Source of the DNA: an uncultured Collinsella sp.
GTDB taxonomy: Bacteria; Actinomycetota; Coriobacteriia; Coriobacteriales; Coriobacteriaceae
Direction: 5' to 3'
Length of the DNA stretch: 50,360 nt
Assembly (NCBI GenBank): GCA_900754745.1
Contig: CAAEEB010000104.1
Coordinates: forward strand, 1-50,360
Within the stretch, counting starts at the first letter, position 1, and every line of letters starts with the position of its first letter. Both the position numbers and the translations under genes were made by a program. The notes below the pieces were generated by a model. The model saw only the letters and a list, made by a program, of their open reading frames with translations. It was not told the DNA's origin and did not search any database. Positions 15,393 through 24,810 of the stretch are shown piece by piece.

Positions 15393-16796
15393 GTGAACCG
15401 CACCAAAATCGCGCAGCTCTATGCCGATGCCGAGTCGCTCGGTGGCCAGACCGTCACCGTTGCCGGCTGGGTCAAGTCCGTCCGCGACATGAAGAACTTT
15501 GGCTTCGTTACGCTCAACGACGGCAGCTGCTTCCGCGACCTGCAGGTCGTCATGAACCGCGAGGCGCTCGACAACTACGATGAGATCGCCCATCAAAACG
15601 TCTCGGCCGCCCTCATCTGCACCGGCACCGTCAAGCTGACCCCCGATGCGCCCCAGCCCTTCGAGCTTTCTGCCACCTCCATCGAGGTCGAGGGCGTCAG
15701 CGCCCCGGATTACCCGCTGCAGAAGAAGCGCGCAACCGTCGAGTTCCTGCGCACCCAGCAGCACCTGCGCCCGCGCACCAACCTGTTCCGCGCCGTGTTC
15801 CGTATCCGCTCTGTCGCGGCTGCCGCCATCCACCGCTTCTTCCAGGAGCAGGGCTTTGTCTACGTCAACACCCCCATCATCACCACGAGTGACTGCGAGG
15901 GCGCCGGCGAGATGTTCCGCGTGACCACGCTCGACCCCAAAAACCCGCCCCTCACCGAGTCCGGCGAGGTCGACTGGAGCCAAGACTTCTTTGGCAAGCA
16001 TGCGAGCCTCACCGTGTCCGGCCAGCTCAATGCCGAAAACTTCGCCATGGCCTTTGGCGACGTGTACACCTTTGGCCCCACCTTCCGCGCCGAAAACTCC
16101 AACACCACGCGCCACGCCGCCGAGTTTTGGATGATTGAGCCCGAGATGGCCTTCGCCGACCTCAACGACTACATGGATAACGCCGAGGCCATGCTCAAGT
16201 ACGTCCTTAAGGACGTTATGGCCACCTGCCCCGATGAGCTCAACATGCTCAACAAGTTTGTGGACAAGGGCCTGCTCGAGCGCCTGGACCATGTCGCCAA
16301 CTCCGACTTTGCCCGCGTCACCTATACCGAGGCCGTCGAGATCCTGGAGCAGGCAGTCGCTGCGGGTCACAAGTTCGACTACCCCGTCAGCTGGGGCATC
16401 GACCTGCAAACCGAGCACGAGCGTTTCCTGACCGAAGAGCACTTTAAGCGCCCGACCTTCGTAACCGACTACCCGGCCGAGATCAAGGCCTTCTACATGC
16501 GCATGAACGAGGACGGCAAGACCGTCGCCGCCGCCGACTGCCTGGTTCCCGGTATCGGCGAGATTATCGGCGGCTCCCAGCGCGAGGAACGCCTGGATCT
16601 ACTCGAGGCCCGCATCAAGGACCTGGGCATGAATCCCGAGCAGTACAAGTACTACCTTGACCTGCGCCGCTACGGTTCCTGCAAGCACGCCGGCTACGGT
16701 CTGGGCTTCGAGCGCCTGGTGATGTACCTCACCGGCGTGGGCAATATCCGCGACGTCCTGCCGCACCCTCGTACCGTGGGTAACGCCGACTTCTAA
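15393..16796 (+). CDS. asnS: Asparaginyl-tRNA synthetase
   Basis: Class IIb synthetase charging tRNA-Asn, 467 residues. The N-terminal OB fold ([24 protein letters not shown]) binds the anticodon. The catalytic domain has motif 2 [23 protein letters not shown] and motif 3 [13 protein letters not shown] near the C terminus. Asn rather than Asp specificity rests on overall similarity. I use GTG at 15393, six bases after GGGAGG; an in-frame ATG at 15381 overlaps that ribosome site. A plus-strand terminator follows. Confidence 0.95.
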   Translation: MNRTKIAQLYADAESLGGQTVTVAGWVKSVRDMKNFGFVTLNDGSCFRDLQVVMNREALDNYDEIAHQNVSAALICTGTVKLTPDAPQPFELSATSIEVEGVSAPDYPLQKKRATVEFLRTQQHLRPRTNLFRAVFRIRSVAAAAIHRFFQEQGFVYVNTPIITTSDCEGAGEMFRVTTLDPKNPPLTESGEVDWSQDFFGKHASLTVSGQLNAENFAMAFGDVYTFGPTFRAENSNTTRHAAEFWMIEPEMAFADLNDYMDNAEAMLKYVLKDVMATCPDELNMLNKFVDKGLLERLDHVANSDFARVTYTEAVEILEQAVAAGHKFDYPVSWGIDLQTEHERFLTEEHFKRPTFVTDYPAEIKAFYMRMNEDGKTVAAADCLVPGIGEIIGGSQREERLDLLEARIKDLGMNPEQYKYYLDLRRYGSCKHAGYGLGFERLVMYLTGVGNIRDVLPHPRTVGNADF

Positions 16797-16836
16797 TCGC
16801 CATAGCGCCACCAAACGCGTTCCAGTGCATCACGCC

Positions 16837-16868
16837 AGCGCCTCTCGGCAAGCCGAGGGGCGCTTTTT
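16837..16868 (+). terminator. asnS terminator
   Basis: AGCGCCTC pairs with GAGGGGCGCT around a CGGCAAGCC loop, followed by TTTTT (16864-16868). Confidence 0.85.
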
Positions 16869-17044
16869 CAACAGCATCCGTCAAGCTTTTGGCAAGGTTT
16901 TGGTCAGTTAGGCAGGGTTGTTGAAAACTCGTCCCTCCGTTTGCCGGCAACCATCGACCGTCCAAGGCGTCACGCGTCCTTGGCCAGGCTTCGCGCCCTA
17001 GGCTCTGATCTGCCATCACCAAAAACGGAAAGGACGTGGGCGCT

Positions 17045-17833
17045 ATGACCGAAGCCGTTGTTGAAAACTACGAGACCACGACCAGGGGCTCCGCCTCGAT
17101 GGCAGCCTATCGCGCCGTACGCATCCTGCAGCTCTTGAGCGAGAACACCGGCGAGGACAAGGCACTGCTTTCCGACGAGCTGGTCGAGCTCCTCGCCCAT
17201 CCCGACGACCCCGCCCGCATGCCCATCTCGGCGGCACGCCGCAGCATCTATACCTCGATATCCGCACTTCGTCACGCCGGATACGAAATCGACTATAAAC
17301 GCGGCGTGGGCTATCGGCTCCTCACCCGCCCGCTTGCTGACGAAGAGATCATACGGCTCCACGGCATGGTCATGCGCAACCGATCGACGCCCATAGCCAT
17401 TCGAAAGAGCATGGCACAGCACCTGGTCGCCATGGCGAGCGCCGATGTTCGCGACTATCTCGATATGCCCGAACCGGCACCGGCCGCCAACGACGCACCC
17501 GTCAAGACAACGCGTCCGCACGCCAAGCGTATCGACACGTGCGAGCTCATCGAACAGGCCATCGACCATGGAACAACTGTCAGCTTTGATATCTCAAACG
17601 TCCTGACCCGAGGCGAAATCGAGGTGGTGCGGATGACGGTCCGGCCCTTTGCCATCAGGCAGCGCGATGGCGTCTCGTATCTGCTGGGAACGGTCTACGA
17701 CGCCCGAGGCGCCGACGACACCCTGCGCACCGTTGAGGTCAGCCGCATGAGAAACGTCAGCACGCGTTTGCTCGACGGCAAGAAACTCTTTGCCGCGCTA
17801 GACGAAGAAGACAGCACCGCGCCCGCAGCGTAA
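17045..17833 (+). CDS. WYL-type HTH transcriptional regulator
   Basis: A 262-residue cytoplasmic regulator. Residues 16-95 form a winged helix-turn-helix (AYRAVRILQLL; AARRSIYTSISALRHAGYEIDYKRGVGYRL). The C-terminal part (about 160-250: AIDHGTTVSFDI, VRPFAIRQRDGVSYLLGTVYD) matches the WYL-domain layout, though the W-Y-L triad itself is replaced. The ATG at 17045 is better spaced from GGAAAGGA than the GTG at 17036. The ligand and targets are unknown; the importer operon immediately downstream is one candidate. Confidence 0.8.
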   Translation: MTEAVVENYETTTRGSASMAAYRAVRILQLLSENTGEDKALLSDELVELLAHPDDPARMPISAARRSIYTSISALRHAGYEIDYKRGVGYRLLTRPLADEEIIRLHGMVMRNRSTPIAIRKSMAQHLVAMASADVRDYLDMPEPAPAANDAPVKTTRPHAKRIDTCELIEQAIDHGTTVSFDISNVLTRGEIEVVRMTVRPFAIRQRDGVSYLLGTVYDARGADDTLRTVEVSRMRNVSTRLLDGKKLFAALDEEDSTAPAA

Positions 17834-17901
17834 GCCCCGTTACCGTCCGTCGTTCCTCAGCACCGCCCATCCAGTTCAGTATTAAAAAACCCGCCAGGTT
17901 A

Positions 17902-17929
17902 TTGTAAAAATGGACATCGGCGTTACTAT
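17902..17929 (+). promoter_or_regulatory. Promoter of the TrpXYZ-like ABC operon
   Basis: -35 TTGTAA (17902-17907), 16-base spacer, -10 TACTAT (17924-17929). It is followed at once by an inverted repeat (17935-17959: CACTTGCACT and AGTGCAGTG), placed where a repressor would block elongation or open-complex formation. Confidence 0.6.
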
Positions 17930-17992
17930 AGTCCCACTTGCACTTTTTCCTAGTGCAGTGTTTCCAGCCATTTTTATACTGGGGGTAATGAT

Positions 17993-18973
17993 ATGAAGGA
18001 CATCACCATCAGCCGCAGGAGCCTTCTTGTCTCCGCTGGCCTGCTCGCGCTCGCTCCGCTCGCCGGATGCGGCGGCAACTCTGGTTCCGGCTCCGCTGCC
18101 GCCGGTTCCGACTACACCATCGGCGTTCTGCAGCTCACCGAGCACTCCGCGCTCGATGCCGCCAACGACGGCTTCGTCAAGGCCATCAAGAAGAGCGGTC
18201 TCAAGGTCAAGATCGACCAGAAGAACGCCCAGAACGACCAGTCCACGTGTAAGTCCATTGCCGACAAGTTCGTAGGCGACGGCGTCAACCTAATCTATGC
18301 CATCGCTACGCCCGCCGCGCAGGCTGCCGCCGGCGCCACGGCCGATATCCCCATCGTTGGCTGCGCCATCACCGACTACGCCGCTTCCGGCCTGGTCCAG
18401 GACAACGACAAACCCGGCACCAACGTCACGGGCGCTTCCGACCTCACCCCGGTCGCCGAGCAGCTCGAGATGATGCAGAAGGTCCTGCCCGACGTTAAGA
18501 AGGTCGGCCTGCTCTACTGCACCGCCGAATCCAACTCCGACGTCCAGATCAAGGCCGCCAAGAAGGAGCTCGACAAGCTGGGCCTCGAGTACACCGACTT
18601 CACCGTCTCGAGCTCTAACGAGATCCAGTCCGTTGTCGAGTCTGCCGTGGGCAAGGTCGACGCGCTGTACTCCCCCACCGACAACACCATCGCCGCGGGC
18701 GCTTCGCAGGTCGGCCAGATTTGCAAGGAGAACAAGCTCCCCTTCGTTACCGGCGAGGAGGGCATGTGCAAGGCCGGCGGCGTGTTCACCCTCTCCATCA
18801 ACTATGAGGACCTGGGCTACGCTGCAGGCGAGATGGCCGTCAAGATCCTGAAGGGCGAGGCCAAGCCCGAGGATATGCCGATCAAGCACCTCTCGAGCAA
18901 GGACCTGGTCGTCGTCAAGAACGACGAGATGGCCGAGGCTCTGGGTATCGACCTTTCCGCTCTGGACGCGTAG
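17993..18973 (+). CDS. ABC substrate-binding lipoprotein (TrpX/YtrX family)
   Basis: Extracytoplasmic receptor of an ABC importer. The 326 residues have an Arg-containing signal peptide and lipobox LAPLAGC with lipidated C26. The mature domain belongs to the ABC_sub_bind type-1 fold: YTIGVLQLTEHSALDAANDGF, LIYAIATPAAQAA, IPIVGCAITDY. Known members (TrpX) bind tryptophan or tyrosine; others are unassigned, so aromatic amino acid uptake is only likely. It is followed by the permease and ATPase genes. A hairpin between this gene and the permease could raise receptor mRNA relative to the rest. Confidence 0.9.
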   Translation: MKDITISRRSLLVSAGLLALAPLAGCGGNSGSGSAAAGSDYTIGVLQLTEHSALDAANDGFVKAIKKSGLKVKIDQKNAQNDQSTCKSIADKFVGDGVNLIYAIATPAAQAAAGATADIPIVGCAITDYAASGLVQDNDKPGTNVTGASDLTPVAEQLEMMQKVLPDVKKVGLLYCTAESNSDVQIKAAKKELDKLGLEYTDFTVSSSNEIQSVVESAVGKVDALYSPTDNTIAAGASQVGQICKENKLPFVTGEEGMCKAGGVFTLSINYEDLGYAAGEMAVKILKGEAKPEDMPIKHLSSKDLVVVKNDEMAEALGIDLSALDA

Positions 18974-19044
18974 CGTCATGCGTGGCAATGCATCTAGAGC
19001 CCGCGCTCGTGCCATAGCCGCGTTATTCAATATCTGAGCCACAG

Positions 19045-19081
19045 GGGCGAACGCTAAAGACCGGCGTTCGCCCTGCTTGTT
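19045..19081 (+). terminator. Intercistronic attenuating hairpin
   Basis: GGGCGAACGC (19045-19054) pairs perfectly with GCGTTCGCCC (19064-19073), followed by TGCTTGTTTC, an imperfect U tract. It separates the binding-protein gene from the permease by about 200 bases and is probably a partial terminator. Confidence 0.6.
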
Positions 19082-19177
19082 TCGGATGAGACAAAACATC
19101 CGTCCGCAACTCTTTTATGCAGCGTTACCGCTATTATGGAAAATCACGTGTCCACCCTATCCTAGGAGGTATGAAGC

Positions 19178-20101
19178 ATGCTCATTGCATTGCAGGGCGC
19201 CGTTTCGCAGGGCGTCCTCTGGGGCATTATGGTGCTTGGCGTGTTTATCACGTTCCGCCTGCTCGACATCCCCGATATGACCTGCGACGGCAGCTTTGCC
19301 CTCGGCGGCTGTGTTTGCGCCGTGCTCATCGTCAACAATAACGTCGACCCCTTGCTCGCCGTGCTGGCCGGCATGTGCGCCGGCGCCATCGCCGGCGCCG
19401 TCACGGGCATCTTGACCACCGTCTTTGAGATTCCCGCAATCCTCGCCGGAATCCTTACACAGATCAGCCTGTGGTCCATCAACCTGCGCATCATGGGTAA
19501 GTCCAACACGCCCATCCTTGCCAAGGGCACCATCTTCTCATCCGTCAGCCACATGACTGGCCTGCCGCAGTCCACCGTTGCCATCATCCTGGGCATTGTG
19601 CTGGCCGTGGCCATCGTCGCCATCCTGTACTGGTTCTTTGGCACCGAGATCGGCTCGGCGCTGCGTGCCACCGGCAACAACGAGTACATGATCCGCGCCT
19701 TGGGCGTCAACACCAACTCCACCAAGATGATCGCCCTCGTGCTCTCTAACGCCCTTATCGGCCTTTCGGGTGCGCTCATCTGCCAGAGCCAGAAGTACGC
19801 TGACATTGGCATGGGCACCGGCGCCATCGTTATCGGTCTTGCCGCCATCGTTATCGGCGAGGTGCTCGGCCGCCTGCTGCCCGGCGGTCTGACGCAGTTT
19901 AGCGTCCGTCTTGCCTCTGCCGTCTTTGGCTCCGTGGTGTACTTCCTCATTCGCGCCATCGTGCTGCAGCTGGGTATGGACGCCAACGACATGAAGCTGC
20001 TCTCCGCCGTGATTGTTGCCGTGGCCCTGTGCGTGCCCGTGGTTTGGGAGCGCTATAAGCTCCGCAGCTCCTACACGAAGGGGGATGAGGCAGATGCTTA
20101 A
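19178..20101 (+). CDS. ABC importer permease (TrpY-like)
   Basis: A 307-residue inner-membrane protein with about 8-9 helices, BPD_transp_2 (LIV-H/branched-chain-like) fold. The start MLIALQGAVSQGVLWGIMVLGVFITFR and the inner loop IGSALRATGNNEYMIRALGVNT, which contacts the ATPase, are typical. It begins after AGGAGG and its stop overlaps the ATPase start (ATGCTTAA), showing translational coupling. It forms the channel for the ligand delivered by the lipoprotein at 17993. Confidence 0.9.
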   Translation: MLIALQGAVSQGVLWGIMVLGVFITFRLLDIPDMTCDGSFALGGCVCAVLIVNNNVDPLLAVLAGMCAGAIAGAVTGILTTVFEIPAILAGILTQISLWSINLRIMGKSNTPILAKGTIFSSVSHMTGLPQSTVAIILGIVLAVAIVAILYWFFGTEIGSALRATGNNEYMIRALGVNTNSTKMIALVLSNALIGLSGALICQSQKYADIGMGTGAIVIGLAAIVIGEVLGRLLPGGLTQFSVRLASAVFGSVVYFLIRAIVLQLGMDANDMKLLSAVIVAVALCVPVVWERYKLRSSYTKGDEADA

Positions 20102-20888
20102 GCTCTCGCACGTCAAGAAGACCTTTAACAAGGGCACCGTCACCGAGAAGCGCGCACTCACCGGCGTCGACCTTACCCTTAACGACGGCGACTTTGTGAC
20201 CGTGATCGGCGGCAACGGCGCCGGCAAGTCCACGCTGCTCAACATGATTGCCGGCGTGTATCCGCTCGATTCGGGCGTTATTGAGCTCGACGGCAACGAT
20301 ATCTCGCGTCTGAGCGAGTCGCAGCGCGCCAAGTACCTGGGCCGAGTGTTCCAGGATCCCATGCGCGGCACCGCAGCGGACATGCAAATTGCCGAGAACC
20401 TGGCCCTCGCCAAGCGCCGCGGCCAGCGTCGCGGTCTTTCGTGGGGCGTCACCAAGGCCGAAAAGGACGAGTACGTTGAGCTGCTCAAGCGCTTGGACCT
20501 CGGTCTGGACACGCGCCTCAACGCCAAGGTCGGCCTGCTCTCGGGCGGCCAGCGCCAGGCACTCACCCTGCTGATGGCCACACTCACCAAGCCGCGCCTG
20601 CTGCTGCTCGACGAGCACACCGCGGCCCTCGACCCCAAGACGGCTTCGAAAGTGCTCAACCTGACCGAGGAGATCGTCGACGAGAACCACCTGACCACAC
20701 TCATGGTCACGCACAACATGAACGACGCCATTCGTCTGGGCAACCGTCTGATCATGATGCACGAAGGCCACGTAGTCTACGACGTGGCAGGCGATGAGAA
20801 GAAATCGCTCACCGTCGCCGACCTGTTGCAGAAGTTCGAGGAGGTCTCGGGCGGCGAGCTCGCCAACGACCGCATGCTGCTGAGCTAA
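20094..20888 (+). CDS. ABC importer ATPase (TrpZ-like)
   Basis: The 264-residue ATPase that powers the importer. Walker A GGNGAGKST, signature LSGGQRQA, Walker B LLLLDEHTAALDP (the catalytic Glu is kept; the following Pro of the usual DEPT is His) and the switch VTHN are present. I start at MLKLSHVKKTF (ATG 20094), overlapping the permease stop; an in-frame ATG at 20085 is the alternative. Two GGGACAG-loop hairpins follow the stop directly. Confidence 0.9.
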   Translation: MLKLSHVKKTFNKGTVTEKRALTGVDLTLNDGDFVTVIGGNGAGKSTLLNMIAGVYPLDSGVIELDGNDISRLSESQRAKYLGRVFQDPMRGTAADMQIAENLALAKRRGQRRGLSWGVTKAEKDEYVELLKRLDLGLDTRLNAKVGLLSGGQRQALTLLMATLTKPRLLLLDEHTAALDPKTASKVLNLTEEIVDENHLTTLMVTHNMNDAIRLGNRLIMMHEGHVVYDVAGDEKKSLTVADLLQKFEEVSGGELANDRMLLS

Positions 20889-20927
20889 AACCTGCCAAAA
20901 AGGGACAGGTATATTTTGGCAGGTTTT
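20887..20927 (+). repeat. GGGACAGG-loop hairpin, copy 1
   Basis: Arms AAAACCTGCCAAAA (20887-20900) and TTTTGGCAGGTTTT (20914-20927) are perfect; loop AGGGACAGGTATA. It overlaps the stop region of the ATPase gene and ends in TTTT, so it can act as its terminator. Confidence 0.85.
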
Positions 20928-20942
20928 ATCTGCGCAAACGTC

Positions 20943-20982
20943 AAAACCGCCGCAAAGGGACAGGCACCTTTGCGGCGGTTTT
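20943..20982 (+). repeat. GGGACAGG-loop hairpin, copy 2
   Basis: Arms AAAACCGCCGCAAAG and CTTTGCGGCGGTTTT pair perfectly over 15 bp around GGACAGGCAC. The arms differ from copy 1 but the loop motif is kept. It follows copy 1 by 15 bases. Confidence 0.85.
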
Positions 20983-21086
20983 CGCATATTATGTCGATAA
21001 TCCAGCGTCAGCAGGGACCACTGGTCAAGAACTAAGGAAACTGCCATGAGAAGATCTCTTCCCCGCCGTGCAAACCTTATACCTAC

Positions 21087-21126
21087 CAAGAAGCCCGTCC
21101 GAATTTGATCGGACGGGCTTCTTGGT
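21087..21126. other. GC-rich hairpin before mscS
   Basis: CCAAGAAGCCCGTCCGA pairs with TCGGACGGGCTTCTTGG, a near-perfect stem with a short loop. It lies about 40 bases before the mscS start. It might end incoming transcription or belong to a leader; no strong U tract is seen. Confidence 0.6.
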
Positions 21127-21166
21127 GGGTATCATGGTTGGACGATCATTAGGAGGTTTTCTCTAC

Positions 21167-21934
21167 ATGGAATTGTTTGAGCCGATTCTTCATTTCTTTG
21201 AGCAACGGTGGGTCCACAACATCATCTGGGCCGTAATCTTGGCGATAGGCACCGCCGTCGCCGCCAAGGTCGTATCCAAGACCCTGAACCATCTGCTTAA
21301 CCGAGACGATAACCCGCTTCCGGCATCGAGCATCTTCATCAACATCGCGCGTGCCGTCATCTGGATGATCGGCGGCAGCTTTATCCTCGACAACTGCTTT
21401 GGCATTAACGCAAACGCCCTCGTCGCCGCTCTTGGCGTCGGCGGCATCGCCATCTCGCTGGGCTTTCAGGACACGCTGTCAAACCTCATCGGCGGCATGC
21501 AGGTGACCTTTATGGGCATCATCAAGCCCGGCGACAATATCGAGGTCGGCGGCGTGTCGGGCGTGGTCCAAGACATCACCTGGCGCCATACGACCATCGA
21601 GGACGCCTGCGGGCAGACCATCATCGTCCCCAACTCCAACATCTCCAAGAACACGCTCGTGCACCTCATGCCCTTTGGGCGCGTGGCCGTCCCCGTCGCG
21701 GTCAAGGACACGTCCAAGTGGGCTTCACTGGACGCGCTGGCAGATGAGCTCACCGACGCCACTAAGTCCGCCGTGCTTCCCATCTCGGGCTTTGACAAGG
21801 AGCCCTACGTGCTCTTTAGCGAGATCGGCGACTTTGGCATCAAGGGCAAGATCATCTTTATCGTCAGCGACGACAGCACTACTTTCACGGCAGCCGACGC
21901 CTGCATCCGCGCCATCGCCCCCATCATCGCCTAA
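21167..21934 (+). CDS. Small-conductance mechanosensitive channel (MscS family)
   Basis: A 255-residue inner-membrane channel that opens under membrane tension. Three helices (about 15-35, 55-75, 85-110); the pore helix has ALVAALGVGGIAISLGFQDTLSNLIGG, followed by the beta domain VTFMGIIKPGDNIEVGGVSGVVQDI and TIIVPNSNISKNTL, all hallmarks of MscS. Start at ATG 21167 after AGGAGG; the longer frame runs through the upstream hairpin. The stop codon lies inside the left arm of GGGACAGG-hairpin copy 3. Confidence 0.93.
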   Translation: MELFEPILHFFEQRWVHNIIWAVILAIGTAVAAKVVSKTLNHLLNRDDNPLPASSIFINIARAVIWMIGGSFILDNCFGINANALVAALGVGGIAISLGFQDTLSNLIGGMQVTFMGIIKPGDNIEVGGVSGVVQDITWRHTTIEDACGQTIIVPNSNISKNTLVHLMPFGRVAVPVAVKDTSKWASLDALADELTDATKSAVLPISGFDKEPYVLFSEIGDFGIKGKIIFIVSDDSTTFTAADACIRAIAPIIA

Positions 21935-21973
21935 AACCACCACAAAGGGGACAGGCGCCTTTGTGGGGCTTTC
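21933..21973 (+). repeat. GGGACAGG-loop hairpin, copy 3
   Basis: AAAACCACCACAAAGG (21933-21948) pairs with CCTTTGTGG (21959-21967) around GGACAGGCG; the outer part of the right arm is altered. It overlaps the mscS stop codon. Confidence 0.75.
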
Positions 21974-22028
21974 GCATCGTGGTACCATGGTTCATATCGT
22001 TGTTTAAACGACTAAGGGAGTAGACACC

Positions 22029-23945
22029 ATGGAAGAGGCCTATCGTCAAGCACGCAAGCGCGGCGAGCAGGGACGCCGTCGCGCCATTAGCCAAAGCGAG
22101 CATCCGTACCTTACGGACCTCGATAGCCTCGTTGCCCAGCTCCCCTTAGGTCAGCGAGAAAATGTTGGCCTAAGGGATATTCCGCTCGACATGGTCGTCG
22201 GCACGGTTACCAAGGGCCGTCAGTCTGCCTTTTCGTGCATCTTTATGCCCCTGTTGCCATTTAGCACCGAGTTCGCCCGCAAGTGGTCCAACCTCTACGA
22301 CATCCAGGTGACCGAGGGCTATCGCGACCCCATCATCGTCACCGAGTTCATGCATCGGTTCTACGTCCAGGAGGGCAACAAGCGCGTCAGCGTCCTCAAA
22401 TTCCTGGACGCCCCGACGGTTTCGGCCAAGGTCACCCGCCTCTACCCCGGAAAATGGGATTCCGTCGAAAGCCGCCTGTACGGCGAGTTCTGCGCGTTTT
22501 GGCGCGTATGCCCCCTATACGAGATCGAGTTCTCGCGCGAGGGAAGCTACGAGACGCTCGCCAAGATGCTCGGCCAGAACCTTATCGAAAAATGGCCGCA
22601 GAAAAAGGTCGATTACCTGCGTCACACCTTCCTGCTCTTTAAGCGCGCCTACCTTCGCGCGGGCGGCGGCCACCTGGACATTACGCCCGCCGACGCCATG
22701 CTCGTCTACCTCAATGTGTACAACCAGGACCGCCTGCTGGATACGCCGACGGATATCGTCGTAAACCGCCTGTGCAAGATTTGGCGCGAGCTGGTCATTG
22801 CCGGCAAAAGTGATGAGGACAAGGTCGATCTTGTCGAAGCACCGAGCGTCGATGAGGAGGAGACGCCCGCCAAGTCCACTTCCGGTGTGCTCAACTTCTT
22901 TATGGGCAAGACCGTCTATTCGGCGGCCAACCCCCTGCGCATCGCCTTTATCCATGAGTTCCCCTGTGCGACGTCGAGCTGGGACAGCCTGCACGACCAA
23001 GGGCGTCAGTATCTCGATGAGCACTTTGGCGGTATCGTCCGCACCGAGGCGTTCGAGGACTGCCACGATCCGGACGTGTTCTACGCCGCTGTGGAAACGG
23101 CTGTCAAGCACGGGGCGAAGGCCATCTTCTCGACTTCACACCGCCTGATGGAATACACGCTCAGGGCTGCCGTTGAGTATCCCCAGGTGCGATTCCTCAA
23201 CTGCTCTATCGGCCTTCCCCACCAAAGCGTGCGCTCGTATTTTGGAAAGATGTACGAGGCCAAGTTCCTCCTGGGCGCCCTTGCCGCCAGCATGGCGGAC
23301 AACCACCGCATTGGCTACCACGCGTCGGTCTTTGCGTCGGGCGCACTTAGCGAGATCAACGCCTTTGCCATCGGCGCCTCGTTGCTCGACCCTCGCTCGC
23401 AGGTAATCCTCACCTGGGGCGATGTGCCCGCCGGCGGTCTTGCCGAGGCAATGTGCCGCGAAGGCGTGAGCGTCATGACCGGCGCCGACATGTCAAAGTC
23501 GCTCGAAGACCCCACGGCCTACGGACTTCACCGCCTGGTCGATGGGAAGGTCGTTGGCATCGCCATGCCGGTATGGAACTGGGGTCGATACTACGAGCTT
23601 ATCGTGCGAAGCCTGCTGCATGGCACCTGGGATGAGACCAGTGACGACAGCCAGGTTCGCGCCGTCAACTACTGGTATGGCATGAGCTCGGGTGTTATCG
23701 ACATTCGCTACGCTCCGGGCCTGCCCTATCAGACGCGCAAGCTCGTTCAGCTGCTCCGCAATGGCATCGTCGAGGGTTCCATCAACCCCTTTGGCGGCGA
23801 GCTCCATAGCCAAGACGGCGTGGTGCAGATCGAGGGCTTTCCCCCGCTGCCGAGCACGCAAATCGTCGAGATGGACTGGCTGGCCGACAACGTGGTAGGC
23901 GCCATTCCGCAGCCCAACGATGAGCCGAAAGTCCGCGCCCTATGA
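22029..23945 (+). CDS. ParB-like / BMP (PnrA) substrate-binding-domain fusion, cytoplasmic
   Basis: A 638-residue protein with no signal peptide or membrane helix. Residues 90-140 (EGYRDPIIVTEFMHRFYVQEG, NKRVSVLKFL) look like a ParB/sulfiredoxin-type nucleotide-binding fold. A helical middle and an acidic linker (260-290) lead to a BMP-family periplasmic-binding domain (303-620: LRIAFIHE, AIFSTSHRLMEYTLRAAVEYPQVRFLNCSI, FGKMYEAKFLLGALAA). BMP proteins normally are exported nucleoside receptors; here the fold is intracellular and probably a ligand sensor. It overlaps the phosphoesterase gene by four bases (ATGA), implying a joint function that I cannot name. Confidence 0.85.
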   Translation: MEEAYRQARKRGEQGRRRAISQSEHPYLTDLDSLVAQLPLGQRENVGLRDIPLDMVVGTVTKGRQSAFSCIFMPLLPFSTEFARKWSNLYDIQVTEGYRDPIIVTEFMHRFYVQEGNKRVSVLKFLDAPTVSAKVTRLYPGKWDSVESRLYGEFCAFWRVCPLYEIEFSREGSYETLAKMLGQNLIEKWPQKKVDYLRHTFLLFKRAYLRAGGGHLDITPADAMLVYLNVYNQDRLLDTPTDIVVNRLCKIWRELVIAGKSDEDKVDLVEAPSVDEEETPAKSTSGVLNFFMGKTVYSAANPLRIAFIHEFPCATSSWDSLHDQGRQYLDEHFGGIVRTEAFEDCHDPDVFYAAVETAVKHGAKAIFSTSHRLMEYTLRAAVEYPQVRFLNCSIGLPHQSVRSYFGKMYEAKFLLGALAASMADNHRIGYHASVFASGALSEINAFAIGASLLDPRSQVILTWGDVPAGGLAEAMCREGVSVMTGADMSKSLEDPTAYGLHRLVDGKVVGIAMPVWNWGRYYELIVRSLLHGTWDETSDDSQVRAVNYWYGMSSGVIDIRYAPGLPYQTRKLVQLLRNGIVEGSINPFGGELHSQDGVVQIEGFPPLPSTQIVEMDWLADNVVGAIPQPNDEPKVRAL

Positions 23946-24652
23946 AGATCCTTGCCGTAGCCGATACCGAAGAGCGATGCCTATGGGAATGCTTTCGCAA
24001 GGAACGCTTTGAGGGTGTTGACCTGATTTTGTCAGTTGGCGATCTGGACCCGGACTATCTTGAGTTTTTGGTCACCGTCATCAACAAGCCGCTCATCTAC
24101 GTGCGCGGCAACCACGATGACCGCTATGCACGTCATGCACCGGGTGGATGCATCTGCGTCGAAGACACCGTGTACGTGTATCGCGGCGTCCGCATTGCGG
24201 GGCTTGGCGGCTCCATGCGCTATCGAGATGGTGCCAACATGTACACCGAGCGCGAGATGGCCAAGCGCATGCGCAAGCTGTCCCGTAAAGTGAGGATGGT
24301 CGGCGGCTGCGACATCTTGCTCACCCATGCACCCGCCGCCGGCGTGGGCGATCTGGATGATATGCCACATCGAGGATTCGAATGCTTTAACACGGCGCTC
24401 GAGTCCTGGAATCCCGACTATATGGTGCACGGGCATGTGCACCAATGCTATGGTCGCGACTTTCAACGTGAGCGTCAGCATGCATGCGGGACAACGATCA
24501 TCAATGCCTGCGGCTATACGCAGTTTGAGCTGGACGAAGCGCGCTACCACATCCGTGGATGGCAGGCAGCCTGGCTCAATTCGCAAACCATGCGACGCGA
24601 GCTCAAGCGCCACGAGGCCATCGAGTCCTCAACGGCCAGAACACCCTGGTAA
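23942..24652 (+). CDS. Calcineurin-like metallophosphoesterase
   Basis: A 236-residue cytoplasmic phosphoesterase. It shows GDLD (33-36), RGNHDD (55-60), LLTHAP and HGHVH of the two-metal fold. The first motif, normally DxH, is DTE (D8-E10), so one metal-ligand histidine is replaced by Glu. The start overlaps the upstream stop by four bases. The pairing with an intracellular BMP-like sensor suggests that it cleaves a nucleotide or phospho-ligand recognised by that protein; this is inference. The C-terminal 25 residues are basic and may be disordered. Confidence 0.87.
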   Translation: MKILAVADTEERCLWECFRKERFEGVDLILSVGDLDPDYLEFLVTVINKPLIYVRGNHDDRYARHAPGGCICVEDTVYVYRGVRIAGLGGSMRYRDGANMYTEREMAKRMRKLSRKVRMVGGCDILLTHAPAAGVGDLDDMPHRGFECFNTALESWNPDYMVHGHVHQCYGRDFQRERQHACGTTIINACGYTQFELDEARYHIRGWQAAWLNSQTMRRELKRHEAIESSTARTPW

Positions 24653-24675
24653 CCACTTTTAAGGCTTGACGCTGC

Positions 24676-24775
24676 GCCGGCCCCAAGCACCCCATCTCGC
24701 CCCTCAAGCCGTCGCTCGCGTACCAAAGTACGCGTCGCTCCTCTTTCGGGGCGACCTGGGGCACTTGGAACCGGC
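24676..24775. repeat. 100-bp imperfect palindrome
   Basis: Symmetric about 24725.5: the centre is GCGTACCAAAGTACGC (24718-24733), then CGCCCC...GGGGCG, CACCCCA...TGGGGC, CCAAG...CTTGG and GCCGG...CCGGC at the tips. It follows the metallophosphoesterase gene. It resembles in layout the palindrome at 1318-1537 but shares no long sequence with it. Confidence 0.75.
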
Positions 24776-24810
24776 TCGCTGCGATACCATAACATTGACG
24801 CCAAAGTGCC

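Noticed and set aside
17880..17992. T-box leader upstream of the TrpXYZ-like operon
   Set aside because: The leader is too short and lacks the AGGGTGG-like T-box sequence; a simple promoter with inverted repeat explains it.
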